Origin: JAPLDB01 sp038230515
GTDB taxonomy: Bacteria > Bacteroidota > Bacteroidia > AKYH767-A > 2013-40CM-41-45
Assembly: GCA_038230515.1 (NCBI GenBank)
Contig: JBBRND010000005.1
Span: forward strand, 1-64,000
Reading direction: 5' to 3'
DNA length: 64,000 nucleotides
The notes beneath the pieces are model-generated. The model searched no databases. It was given only the letters and a program-made list of their open reading frames with translations, and was not told where the DNA came from. The position numbers were made by a program, and so were the translations under genes. Positions 7,616 to 15,959 of the stretch are shown here, piece by piece (the stretch's first letter is position 1; the number at the start of each line of letters is the position of its first letter).

Positions 7616-9724
7616 ATGAATTACTGGAATGAAACCCCTTTATTCCGTTTTCTGTTAATTTTTATTGGCGGCATTTTGCTTGCCGTATATTTTCCATTTT
7701 TTAGTTTTAAAGTAACGCTCATTCTTTGTATTGTTTTCATTTTTCAGTTCTTCATTCTCTTTTTTATCAGCCGTAGCTTTAGCGACTATCGGAGAAGATG
7801 GTTGCCGGGAGTAGTTTCATATCTGGCAGTCTTTCTTGCTGGATATGTGCTCACATATCTTAGTACTGAAAAAAATTATCCGGAGCATTTCAGAAACTTT
7901 TCAAGTCCTTCTTTTTACATCGGCTACTTGGAGGAGCCAGCCGATGAAAAAGCAACCAGTGAAAAAACCATTCTGAAAATTCAATTTGTAAATGAAAACG
8001 GGAAATGGATTTCTACTACTGGAAATTGTCTTGTTTATTTTGCAAAGGATTCACTCTCGGAGCAATTGAGATACGGAGATGAGATTTTGTTTACTGAAAA
8101 GCCCACTGAAGTCCCTCTCGCTTCCAATCCATCGCAATTTGATTACAAGCGTTGGCTCGGTTTCAATAAAATTTTTGACCAGGTGCACATTAGCGCTGGT
8201 GGATGGAGATTGATAGATAGTCACAAGGGTTATTCATTGCTTGAATTTTCTTTTTCTCTTCGGGAGAAATTCCTGAGAGTTTTTCGCGAAAATTATGTAA
8301 CCGGTCAGGACTACGCTGTGCTCTCGGCACTTATACTTGGTTACGAAGGTGACATTGACCAGGAAACAATCAATGCATATGCGGCATCGGGTGCACTGCA
8401 CGTATTGTCTGTTTCAGGACTGCATGTCGGAATTATTTACATGGCTATAAATATTCTACTCTCATTTCTCAACTACAACAGGCGCACAAGATTATTCAAA
8501 TCAATCATTATCATTTTATTTTTATGGTTCTACGCAATGCTCACGGGGTTATCTCCATCTGTATTGCGATCGGCTGCTATGCTTTCGTTCATTGTTGTCG
8601 GAAATATGTTCAGGCAGCGAACTAACCTTTACAACACGCTTGCCGCTTCTGCATTTTTTTTGCTTGGGCTCAATCCCTATCTTCTCATGCAGGTAGGTTT
8701 TCAATTGTCCTATGTGGCCGTACTGGGAATTATTTTTCTTCAGAAGACAATTCATCGCTGGATTGATCCTCCCACTTGGTTTCTTAGACAAGTGTGGAGT
8801 ATAACTTCTGTTTCAATAGCGGCACAGACAGCAACATTTCCGCTCGGTTTATTGTATTTCCATCAGTTTCCGAACTACTTTCTTTTTTCTAATCTAATAA
8901 TTATACCTGCCTCAACGGTGATCATTTTCGGTGGAATTTTTTTGCTTGCCATTTCATGGTGGCATTCGGTGGCTATAATTGCGGGAATTCTTCTGGGTTA
9001 CATAGTTCATGGAATGAACTGGGTTGCACTTTTTGTTGAGAAGCTTCCCTGGTCTATGATTACCGGCATTTCAATTTCTGTTTTTGAAACTTGGGTCATT
9101 TATATTTCCATTAGTGCAATTGTTGCATTTTTCTTTTCGAAAGAAGCAAAATATTTTTTGCTTGCTGTTGTGACAATTGTTTTTATTCTGGCTAGCCAGA
9201 TTATGGAATCGAAGGAGCAACGTGAACAAAAACAGTTGATTGTTTATAGTATCAAAGGAAAAGCATTTCTCAACATTATTGATGGAAGAGAGAATTTTGT
9301 ATTGACTGATTCCGGCACATTGAACAACAGAAGCTTGATGCTTTTTAATGTTTATCATTATTGGTGGGATTGCGGAGAAAGCGAAAATAAAATTATTGTA
9401 ATGAATGATTCTTTCTATCAATCTGATAAATTAGCGCTGAATAGGGGAATAATTTATTGGAACAACTTCAGAATTGCAAGAATAAATGATACAGCAGCCC
9501 TGAAGAGTTTAAATTCCCAGATTGATGTCGACTTTGTTATTATCTCAAACAATCTTCGCACAAAATTAAAATATGTGATGGATCATTTTACTTTTAAGAA
9601 GCTGATAATTGACTCTTCCAACTCACTCGGTAAAACAAAGCGTTGGATACAGGAAGCACAACAACTTGGCATTTCGGTTTACTCAGTTCAGCTACAGGGA
9701 GCATTTGTTTTTGATCATCTGTAA
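7616..9724 (+). CDS. comEC: ComEC/Rec2 family competence channel
   Basis: This 702-residue inner-membrane protein is predicted to pass single-stranded DNA into the cell during natural transformation. An N-terminal DUF4131-like region with three hydrophobic segments leads into the competence domain. That domain carries the signature GALHVLSVSGLHVGIIY near residue 260 and TGLSPSVLRSA near 305, then many membrane helices to about 535. The C-terminal ~165 residues occupy the place of the metallo-beta-lactamase-like domain but show no HxHxDH metal motif. Whether the protein is active in DNA uptake cannot be told here. TACTTTG at about 7590 is a possible -7 element. Confidence 0.92.
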   Translation: MNYWNETPLFRFLLIFIGGILLAVYFPFFSFKVTLILCIVFIFQFFILFFISRSFSDYRRRWLPGVVSYLAVFLAGYVLTYLSTEKNYPEHFRNFSSPSFYIGYLEEPADEKATSEKTILKIQFVNENGKWISTTGNCLVYFAKDSLSEQLRYGDEILFTEKPTEVPLASNPSQFDYKRWLGFNKIFDQVHISAGGWRLIDSHKGYSLLEFSFSLREKFLRVFRENYVTGQDYAVLSALILGYEGDIDQETINAYAASGALHVLSVSGLHVGIIYMAINILLSFLNYNRRTRLFKSIIIILFLWFYAMLTGLSPSVLRSAAMLSFIVVGNMFRQRTNLYNTLAASAFFLLGLNPYLLMQVGFQLSYVAVLGIIFLQKTIHRWIDPPTWFLRQVWSITSVSIAAQTATFPLGLLYFHQFPNYFLFSNLIIIPASTVIIFGGIFLLAISWWHSVAIIAGILLGYIVHGMNWVALFVEKLPWSMITGISISVFETWVIYISISAIVAFFFSKEAKYFLLAVVTIVFILASQIMESKEQREQKQLIVYSIKGKAFLNIIDGRENFVLTDSGTLNNRSLMLFNVYHYWWDCGESENKIIVMNDSFYQSDKLALNRGIIYWNNFRIARINDTAALKSLNSQIDVDFVIISNNLRTKLKYVMDHFTFKKLIIDSSNSLGKTKRWIQEAQQLGISVYSVQLQGAFVFDHL

Positions 9725-9727
9725 TAA

Positions 9728-9735
9728 TAACTTTG
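9728..9735 (+). promoter_or_regulatory. -7 promoter element TAACTTTG
   Basis: Exact TAnnTTTG match 16 nt before the ATG at 9752, just past the comEC stop codon, so the following gene probably has its own promoter. Confidence 0.55.
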
Positions 9736-9751
9736 AAGCAAATTCAGAATC

Positions 9752-10369
9752 ATGAAGAATATTTATCTTGTACTGGTTTTAGCTTGTGGCTTTTCCTACA
9801 ATGCTTTTTCTCAAGACACGGCAAAAATTAAAATGGCGCATGAGGCATTAAGCACTGTTCAAAGAAATCTTCACATCGTTTTCTCGAGGACTCCTCCAAC
9901 TTCCAATTATCCTGGTAATGCAAGCCAAACGTACAAAGGAGATGATTTTATTTACGGAAGAGTTTATTTCTCTAAACCGCTGAAAGATGTGTTGTTTCTT
10001 GAAAAAAATACTGAGGGAACGGTGCCTGTAGATGTTTATGTTGAAGATTTATTGAATCATCAATCTCTGTACATTTCTTTTAATCTTAACGAAGATGAGC
10101 TGGACAAAACTTTTTTTGATTTTGATATTCTGCCTGACCCCGATCATGTTTTGCGGACCAGCAAAGAGTTTGAGACCGGGAGGTTTTCTTATTTCCTAAA
10201 TGCGGAAGGATTGGAAAACAAGCGACCTGTTTTTAAATTTACAATTGGTGATGCAGTGGGTTACATTCAGGTGGATTTCTCTTCGACAAACCTTCAAGCC
10301 GTGAAGCAACGCGATTTTGCAGCTTATCAAAAGGGACTTAAAGCAACTGGGGGAGATGAACAAAGGTAA
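9752..10369 (+). CDS. Secreted hypothetical protein
   Basis: The 205-residue product has a clear Sec signal peptide (MKNIYLVLVLACGFSYNAFSQ, cleavage after about residue 20). There is no lipobox and no T9SS sorting domain, so it is probably periplasmic. The mature part is soluble and mixed alpha/beta (DDFIYGRVYFSKPL, RPVFKFTIGDAVGYIQVDF) and is not recognised. It has its own -7 element and is followed 35 nt later by nth. Function unknown. Confidence 0.75.
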   Translation: MKNIYLVLVLACGFSYNAFSQDTAKIKMAHEALSTVQRNLHIVFSRTPPTSNYPGNASQTYKGDDFIYGRVYFSKPLKDVLFLEKNTEGTVPVDVYVEDLLNHQSLYISFNLNEDELDKTFFDFDILPDPDHVLRTSKEFETGRFSYFLNAEGLENKRPVFKFTIGDAVGYIQVDFSSTNLQAVKQRDFAAYQKGLKATGGDEQR

Positions 10370-10404
10370 GTTTGGTCTTCACTTTATTTTTTTGAACTGA
10401 TGAC

Positions 10405-11046
10405 ATGAAAAAGAAGCAGCGTTTTGAAAAAGTGATTGACTATTTCACTAAACATCGCCCGGTTGCCGAAACAGAACTTGAGTACACAAATCCTTACGAA
10501 CTTTTGGTCGCAGTAATTCTTTCGGCTCAGTGTACTGACAAAAGGGTGAACATTACAATGCCTGCGTTGCTCAAAGCATTTCCAACTCCCGAAGTAATGG
10601 CCACGTCATTGCCGGAGGAAATTTTTCCATTGATTAAAAGTATTAGCTATCCGAATAATAAAGCAAAACATCTTTCTGGAATGGCAAAGATGCTGGTGAA
10701 TGATTTTCATGGCATTGTGCCTTCTGATGTAAATGAATTGCAAAAACTTCCGGGAGTAGGGCGGAAGACAGCGAATGTAATTGCATCGGTTGTTTACAAA
10801 CTTCCCGCACTTGCTGTGGATACTCACGTATTCCGGGTCAGTGCGAGAATCGGGTTAACGACCGGAGCAAAAAATCCTTTGCAAACTGAGAGGCAATTAG
10901 TAAAATATATTCCTGAAAGTAAAATTGCCATTGCGCATCACTGGCTTATTCTTCATGGGCGATATGTCTGTACCGCACGCAGTCCGAAGTGCGTTGAGTG
11001 TGGAATAAAAAATTTCTGCCTCTATTTTGAAAAGAGTTTCCGTTAA
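10405..11046 (+). CDS. nth: Endonuclease III (DNA glycosylase/AP lyase)
   Basis: This bifunctional base-excision repair enzyme removes oxidised pyrimidines and nicks the abasic site. The helix-hairpin-helix motif LPGVGRKTA carries the catalytic Lys (about residue 120), and VDTHVFRV supplies the catalytic Asp about 18 residues later. The C-terminal [4Fe-4S] cluster has the canonical spacing C-x6-C-x2-C-x5-C (CTARSPKCVECGIKNFC). At 213 residues it is full length. A strong hairpin terminator follows at 11122-11157. Confidence 0.97.
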   Translation: MKKKQRFEKVIDYFTKHRPVAETELEYTNPYELLVAVILSAQCTDKRVNITMPALLKAFPTPEVMATSLPEEIFPLIKSISYPNNKAKHLSGMAKMLVNDFHGIVPSDVNELQKLPGVGRKTANVIASVVYKLPALAVDTHVFRVSARIGLTTGAKNPLQTERQLVKYIPESKIAIAHHWLILHGRYVCTARSPKCVECGIKNFCLYFEKSFR

Positions 11047-11121
11047 GTTGTTCAAAAAAGTAGTTTAATATAATTCGATTTAGTCCGTTCTGGATTTTTT
11101 TTTGCTGAATAATTCACAAAC

Positions 11122-11157
11122 AAAAAACCACCTCCGGAAAACCGGAGATGGCTTTTT
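11122..11157. terminator. Bidirectional terminator
   Basis: A 10-bp stem (CCACCTCCGG at 11128-11137 against CCGGAGATGG at 11142-11151, one mismatch) with an AAAA loop is flanked by As on the left and Ts on the right. It serves convergent nth and the small minus-strand gene. Confidence 0.85.
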
Positions 11158-11183
11158 GAAAACTAATCAACACAAAACGAATT

Positions 11184-11432
11184 TTATTTCACAGCCTTCG
11201 TAGATGCAGGTGGAGTACTTTTTGCAATTGTTATATGCTCGGGCTTACGTTTCTTTTTATTTACTTCCTTGGGTGCGGCCGAAAGATTTTTTATTGATGG
11301 CGAAGTAGAATTGGCAACATGACTTGGCGAAGTTGAAACGCTTACAGGTTTTGCAGCAACAGCAGTCGGAGTTTGCGCGTTGCTGTTGGCAAAGGCAAAT
11401 ATTAAAACTGCAGTTAGTAATTTTGAAAACAT
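11184..11432 (-). CDS. Small secreted Ser/Thr/Pro/Lys-rich peptide
   Basis: This 82-residue product has a signal peptide (MFSKLLTAVLIFAFANSNAQ). The mature part of about 62 residues is almost entirely Ala, Ser, Thr, Pro, Val and Lys, with a basic patch (KKKRKP), and is predicted to be disordered. No family is recognised. It lies 77 nt downstream of the histidine kinase gene on the same strand, but nothing shows that they are linked. It could be a small periplasmic or surface peptide. Confidence 0.6.
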   Translation of the reverse strand: MFSKLLTAVLIFAFANSNAQTPTAVAAKPVSVSTSPSHVANSTSPSIKNLSAAPKEVNKKKRKPEHITIAKSTPPASTKAVK

Positions 11433-11509
11433 CTTTAATTTAATTGATGCATCAAAGATGAGAAGGATGCGGTGAAGAAAGAATGAACGAGAGGGAAATA
11501 AATTTGAGA

Positions 11510-12838
11510 TTAAGATGAAAATGGAAATACAACCGTAAAACTTGTTCCTGAATTAAGAGTAGAATCAATGTTAATACTGAGGTCATGAAAGTCGGCAATG
11601 GTGCGAACGATGGGGAGTCCGAGTCCGAAGCTGGCACCGTCATCAGGGCGAAACCGCTTGAAGCGGTCGAACACCAAGGGGATATTTTCTTGTGAAATTC
11701 CTACACCTGTGTCTTTAATAGTGAGCATAAATTCATTTTCGCCTTTAAGACCAACAACAAAAATTTCTCCATTCTCTTTGTTGTACTTCACGGCATTTGA
11801 AATAAGGTTGAAGATCATTGTTTGCAAGAGCGAACGATTGCAATTGCGAACTTCAAAATCGCTGCTCCACTGCTGATGTACTTTTATATTTTTGCTTTCA
11901 ATGCGTTCTTCAATTTCACTAAGCACATCGTTAACCAACGTTTGCAGCATTACAGTTTCTTCTCGCAGGTACTGACGGTTTTCAATTTTAGAAATGTAGA
12001 GCAATGCTTTTACAATTCGGCTCAGGCGCGTCAGGGTTTTTTGCGACTCTACCATTTTCATCGCAATGTCAGGGGATACAGTGGGGTCTGCTAATATATT
12101 TTCGCAACGGTTTTGAAGAATGGAAATAGGAGTGAGCAATTCATGCGAAACGTTTGTTATGAACTCGCGTTCAATTTCAAAAGCATCTTTTACTTTCATC
12201 ATCATCACGTTTATGCTGTTGTCGAGATAAGAAAACTCATACGTATTCGTATTTATCTTTTCCGGCTTAAAGGTGCTTGGATGCTGCACATCCTGAAGTT
12301 TGCGATTCACGATAGTATAGAATGGCTTTAGCAGAAGTCGCCCGTAACCGATGTCGATGAAAAAGAAAAGAAACACCATGCTGATGAGAAACCAGATGGT
12401 GTATTTGTGAAAGGTGGCAGTGAGTGATTCAATTGCCTGAAGTCCTTCACCAATTTCCAGTTCGTATAATTGGTTGTCGTAAATAAAAGTTTTACTCAGT
12501 ACACGATGCCTCACTATTTCGCCTTCAATCTTTCGCTCGGCATCGAGAAAAATATCTTTGCCGAAATATTTCGGCATTACTTTAATTGGCTTGATGGAAA
12601 CATACTCTTCTTTAAAAATAGTGTAGTCGTCAAAGCTACAATCCTGATCCATGATGATTTCACGAATGCCGCCACGCTCCACTTCAAGCATCATTCTAGT
12701 TTCGCGTGCTTTGAGCCGCTGATCAATGTGACTATAAACAACTTTCTTTAGAATGCCGGGAAGAAAAAAGCCAATCGCAGCAATAATGATTGCCTTCGAA
12801 AGGGCATTGTAAAGAGCAAGTTTGAATTGAAGTTTCAA
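11510..12838 (-). CDS. Sensor histidine kinase (OmpR-partner type)
   Basis: The 442-residue membrane kinase has a first transmembrane helix at about 13-35, a ~110-residue periplasmic sensing domain, and a second helix near 147-168. The dimerisation/H box follows (ITNVSHELLTPIS, His near 233), then the N box (NLISNAVKYN, ~346), G1 (DTGVGI, ~377) and G2 (GLGLPIV, ~406). It has no receiver domain. It lies 57 nt after its likely partner regulator in the same transcription direction. The signal is unknown. Confidence 0.95.
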   Translation of the reverse strand: MKLQFKLALYNALSKAIIIAAIGFFLPGILKKVVYSHIDQRLKARETRMMLEVERGGIREIIMDQDCSFDDYTIFKEEYVSIKPIKVMPKYFGKDIFLDAERKIEGEIVRHRVLSKTFIYDNQLYELEIGEGLQAIESLTATFHKYTIWFLISMVFLFFFIDIGYGRLLLKPFYTIVNRKLQDVQHPSTFKPEKINTNTYEFSYLDNSINVMMMKVKDAFEIEREFITNVSHELLTPISILQNRCENILADPTVSPDIAMKMVESQKTLTRLSRIVKALLYISKIENRQYLREETVMLQTLVNDVLSEIEERIESKNIKVHQQWSSDFEVRNCNRSLLQTMIFNLISNAVKYNKENGEIFVVGLKGENEFMLTIKDTGVGISQENIPLVFDRFKRFRPDDGASFGLGLPIVRTIADFHDLSINIDSTLNSGTSFTVVFPFSS

Positions 12839-12895
12839 CGAATGGAGGAAAAATGAAACGGTTAAGGATCGGAATGATGAAATTCAAAAATCACA

Positions 12896-13573
12896 TCACT
12901 GCATGTTGAGCCGGTAGCCGATGCCACGCACGGTTTCGATAAAATCGGAATTTCCGAATGCGCCCATTTTCTTACGGATGTTTTTTATATGCACGTCAAT
13001 GTAGTTTGATTCATAATCCTCTTCCATTACATCGCCCCAGATGTGCTCGGTTAGCTGGATGCGAGTGAGTACACGGTTTTTGTGCAGAGCCATGTAATGC
13101 AGAATGTCAAATTCTTTTTTCGTGAGATTGACAATGTTTTTATCTTTCATTACCGTTCTGTTCTGAATGTCCATCAGGAAATCATGAATCTGAATGGTGT
13201 TGTTTTTCAATCCATGTTTCCTGCGGAGTATTGCCTGCATGCGCGCATGAAGTTCAAGCAGTGAAAATGGTTTTGAAAGGTAATCGTCTGCACCAAGATC
13301 GAGCCCGGTTACTTTATCATCTACGGTTCCGCGGGCGGTGATGATGATGTATGCAGATTCTTTGCCTGCATCTTTTGCTTCTTTCAAAAGATTGAAGCCA
13401 TTGTAATCGGGCAGACCCACATCGAGCAAAACAAAATCATAAGAATTCACAAAAACTTTTTCAGATGCGCTTTTGCCGGTGAATGCTACATCGCAATGAT
13501 AGCCCTGTGCCATCAGGAAAATTTCCATTTCATGACTTAGCTGGCGTTCGTCTTCTACTATGAGTACATTCAT
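12896..13573 (-). CDS. OmpR/PhoB-family response regulator
   Basis: The 225-residue regulator has an N-terminal receiver domain with acidic pocket ED near 7-8, phosphoacceptor Asp51 in FVLLDVGLPD, and conserved Lys in the DDYLSKPF motif near 101. The C-terminal winged-helix DNA-binding domain spans about 128-222 (NLTKKEFDILHYMAL ... SNYIDVHIKNIRKK ... IETVRGIGYRL). It is transcribed with the kinase downstream and starts just after the stop of the aminotransferase gene, so the three probably form one operon. Confidence 0.96.
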   Translation of the reverse strand: MNVLIVEDERQLSHEMEIFLMAQGYHCDVAFTGKSASEKVFVNSYDFVLLDVGLPDYNGFNLLKEAKDAGKESAYIIITARGTVDDKVTGLDLGADDYLSKPFSLLELHARMQAILRRKHGLKNNTIQIHDFLMDIQNRTVMKDKNIVNLTKKEFDILHYMALHKNRVLTRIQLTEHIWGDVMEEDYESNYIDVHIKNIRKKMGAFGNSDFIETVRGIGYRLNMQ

Positions 13574-13574
13574 A

Positions 13575-14759
13575 TCAGTTAATTTTATTTAGTGAGTTTA
13601 AAATTAGTTGGCAGGAGATTTCGATTTCGCTTTCAGAAATAATGAGCGGTGGTGCGATGCGCATGCAATCAGTTGCAAAGAGAAACCAATCTACAAGCAC
13701 TTTGTTTTCGATGCAATGCTGAATTAGCTGGCGATTCATTTCTTCCGACTTAAATTGAAGGGATAAAAATAGTCCTTTTCCTCTGATTTCTTTAATGAGC
13801 GGATGCTGAAGTTTTTTCCTAAACAGTTTTTCCTTGACAGTCGCCTGAGAAATTAAATCTCCCTGGGTGAGCTGATTCAATGCTGCGAGCGATGCAGAGC
13901 AACTTACTGGATGTCCGCCAAAAGTGGTGATGTGCCCGAGTATTGGCGAATGTGTGAAGGACGAAAGAATTTCTTTCGAGGAGATGAGTGCGCCCAGTGG
14001 CATTCCGCCACCGAATGCTTTGGCGAGAAGAAAAACATCAGGTATTACCTGTTGATGCTCGAAGCAGAAAAGTTTTCCGGTGCGCCCCATCGCTGTTTGT
14101 ATTTCATCAAACACTAAAAGTGTATTTGTCTCAGTGCAGCGTTCACGTAGCTGTTTCAGAAAATTTTCTTCGGGCAGAATAATTCCTGCTTCGCCTTGGA
14201 TAGGTTCAACAAAAACGGCCGCTGTTTTTTTAGTAATAAATTTCAACTCATCAAAAGAATTGAATTTGAGAATCCGCACATCGGGCATAAGCGGACGAAA
14301 CCCATTCTTCAATTCCTCATTTCCGCATAAGCTGAGCGCGCCTGTTGTGCTGCCATGATAGGCGTTGCGAAAAGAAATGATTTCATTTTTCCCCGTAAAT
14401 CTTTTTGCAAGCTTAATGGCTGCCTCAATTGCTTCGGCACCGGAGTTTACAAAATAGCTACAGGAAAGAGTTGGCGGGAGCAGCGATGCAAGTTTTTCGG
14501 CAAGCAGGACTTGCGGAGATTGAATGTATTCTCCATACACCATCAGGTGCAGGTAATCATCGGTTTGTTTTTTTACGGCTGAAATAATTTCTGCGTTGCC
14601 ATGACCGAGATTGCTTACCGAAATTCCTGAAATCAAATCATAATATTCTTTTCCATGAGAATCAAAAAGTTTTATGCCTTCTGCCTTTACAAAGTGCAGC
14701 GCAAGAGGGGAGGGGCTGGTTTGTGCGAGGTGGTTGAAAAAGGAATGACGGAGAGACAA
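13575..14759 (-). CDS. Class III PLP-dependent aminotransferase
   Basis: The 394-residue enzyme is of the acetylornithine/ornithine/4-aminobutyrate aminotransferase type. Visible motifs are the phosphate-binding NSGAEAIEAAIKLA, FRNAYHGSTTGALS, VEPIQGEAGI, the PLP-contacting DEIQTAMGRTG, and the Schiff-base Lys in LLAKAFGGGMPLGA (about residue 246). Exact substrate is not determined: no arginine-biosynthesis neighbours support argD. The only linked genes are the two-component system directly downstream, which leaves the metabolic role open. Confidence 0.85.
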   Translation of the reverse strand: MSLRHSFFNHLAQTSPSPLALHFVKAEGIKLFDSHGKEYYDLISGISVSNLGHGNAEIISAVKKQTDDYLHLMVYGEYIQSPQVLLAEKLASLLPPTLSCSYFVNSGAEAIEAAIKLAKRFTGKNEIISFRNAYHGSTTGALSLCGNEELKNGFRPLMPDVRILKFNSFDELKFITKKTAAVFVEPIQGEAGIILPEENFLKQLRERCTETNTLLVFDEIQTAMGRTGKLFCFEHQQVIPDVFLLAKAFGGGMPLGALISSKEILSSFTHSPILGHITTFGGHPVSCSASLAALNQLTQGDLISQATVKEKLFRKKLQHPLIKEIRGKGLFLSLQFKSEEMNRQLIQHCIENKVLVDWFLFATDCMRIAPPLIISESEIEISCQLILNSLNKIN

Positions 14760-14927
14760 GTAGTTTTAAGTCTAAAGTTTCCCGAAAAGATCGGGGCAGG
14801 TAATGTTAAATCTGCGGTAAAGGAAATGATTTTGCAAGTAATAAAGAATAAAAACCTGCTTCACGAAAATGGTTTGGTTGGTACTTCTTCCTTATTCATT
14901 CTATCTTATTACTTACATTTACGCCCA

Positions 14928-15413
14928 ATGAAAGTATTGGTAAAAATTGTTTTTGCGATTTCTATTTTTTTCTGTTTCGCTTCGTGCTCCAAAACGGAAC
15001 CTGCTCCTGAGAAGACAAATTTTATGATTGCAACCATAAACGGTGCGCAGTGGAATCCTTCTTCAATTAAATGCACGCTGTTAGTAAACAGCACGCTGAA
15101 TTTCCGGGTGATTGATTTTACTGCTACCAGTGGCGGCAAAATCATTACAATGGAAGCCGATGATAATGCTACTGCTGGCGATATGCAAGGCGGCACGCGT
15201 ACGTTTGCCGCTGGCACTGCGTATTTTGAATACAGCGATGCTGATGTTCCATATCACACCCTGAGCGGGAGCATAAATATTACCAGCGTGGAAGCATCTA
15301 TACAGCGGGTGAGTGGCAATTTTGATTTTACCGTGGAAGACAATAGCGGCAACCAAGTGCATGTAAACAGCGGCACTTTTTTGCGGGTTACATATACGGT
15401 GAAAGCGCAGTGA
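14928..15413 (+). CDS. Small lipoprotein, DUF6252-like
   Basis: The ATG at 14928 begins MKVLVKIVFAISIFFCFASC, a lipoprotein signal with lipobox FASC. The frame is open further upstream, but that part runs antisense over the aminotransferase gene and is not credible. The mature protein of ~140 residues (MIATINGAQWNPSS, GTRTFAAGTAYFEYSD, VSGNFDFTVEDNSGNQVHVNSGTF) matches the pattern of DUF6252-type Bacteroidota lipoproteins from memory. Function is unknown. It is followed by the first 21-bp repeat array. Confidence 0.75.
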   Translation: MKVLVKIVFAISIFFCFASCSKTEPAPEKTNFMIATINGAQWNPSSIKCTLLVNSTLNFRVIDFTATSGGKIITMEADDNATAGDMQGGTRTFAAGTAYFEYSDADVPYHTLSGSINITSVEASIQRVSGNFDFTVEDNSGNQVHVNSGTFLRVTYTVKAQ

Positions 15414-15467
15414 GAAATTAATATTGAACTGCCCTCAGGGAATCGCACAAGATCAGACAACACCGTC

Positions 15468-15740
15468 ATTGAGCCGTTCACGAACATTATTAAACCGCTC
15501 ATGAAGGTTCTTGAGTCGCTCATGAATAGTATTAAATGACTCATGAACATTATTGAGTCATTCATGAACAATATTAAATGGCTCATGAAGGTTATTGAGC
15601 CATTCGTGAACAATATTAAATGACTCATGAAGGTTATTGAGCCGTTCATGAACGTTATTAAATGGCTCATGAAAGTTATTGATTCATTCATGAAGAGTAT
15701 TAAATGGCTCATGAACATTATTGAGCGATTTTATAACGGT
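15468..15740. repeat. Array 1: 13 units with 21-bp period, two alternating unit types
   Basis: Thirteen units of exactly 21 bp are seen, with no gaps. Two types alternate strictly from unit 4 onwards: type A like ATTGAGyCrTTCATGAAC and type B like ATTAAATGgCTCATGAAG, giving a 42-bp super-period. Nearly every unit carries a TCATGA palindrome at the same place. Units differ at two to eight positions. The array fills the front half of a 546-nt gene-free stretch (15414-15959); the rest is AT-rich with a -7 element near its end. Both strands are open over most of the array, as expected for a 21-bp repeat, and I do not call it coding. Confidence 0.9.
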
Positions 15741-15934
15741 AGAAAACCATTTTACACCAGCAGAAAAGGGCCTTATTTCTGCCCCCAACCTTTAAATTTT
15801 AGTAAATTTGATGTTTTGCCAATAATAATCTTAAAAAGCAGCCAACTTCTACCTTACTACCAAATTGATTACTGAATTTGAATTTAGAAGGAAAAGCCAG
15901 TAACATGTTTTATGTAAACGGGGCGTTTTTGTTG

Positions 15935-15942
15935 TAGCTTTG
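15935..15942 (+). promoter_or_regulatory. -7 promoter element TAGCTTTG
   Basis: TAnnTTTG match 17 nt upstream of the ATG at 15960. Confidence 0.5.
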
Positions 15943-15959
15943 AGGAATGAAATTTTGGG

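Noticed and set aside
14655..14927. Upstream extension of the lipoprotein gene starting at 14928
   Set aside because: It overlaps the aminotransferase gene in antisense, and the signal peptide begins at 14928.
15254..15875. Open frames on both strands across array 1 that would give seven-residue repeat peptides
   Set aside because: A 21-bp unit without stop codons is open by construction; starts lack promoter and context, and both strands are equally open. Treated as repeat, not as genes.
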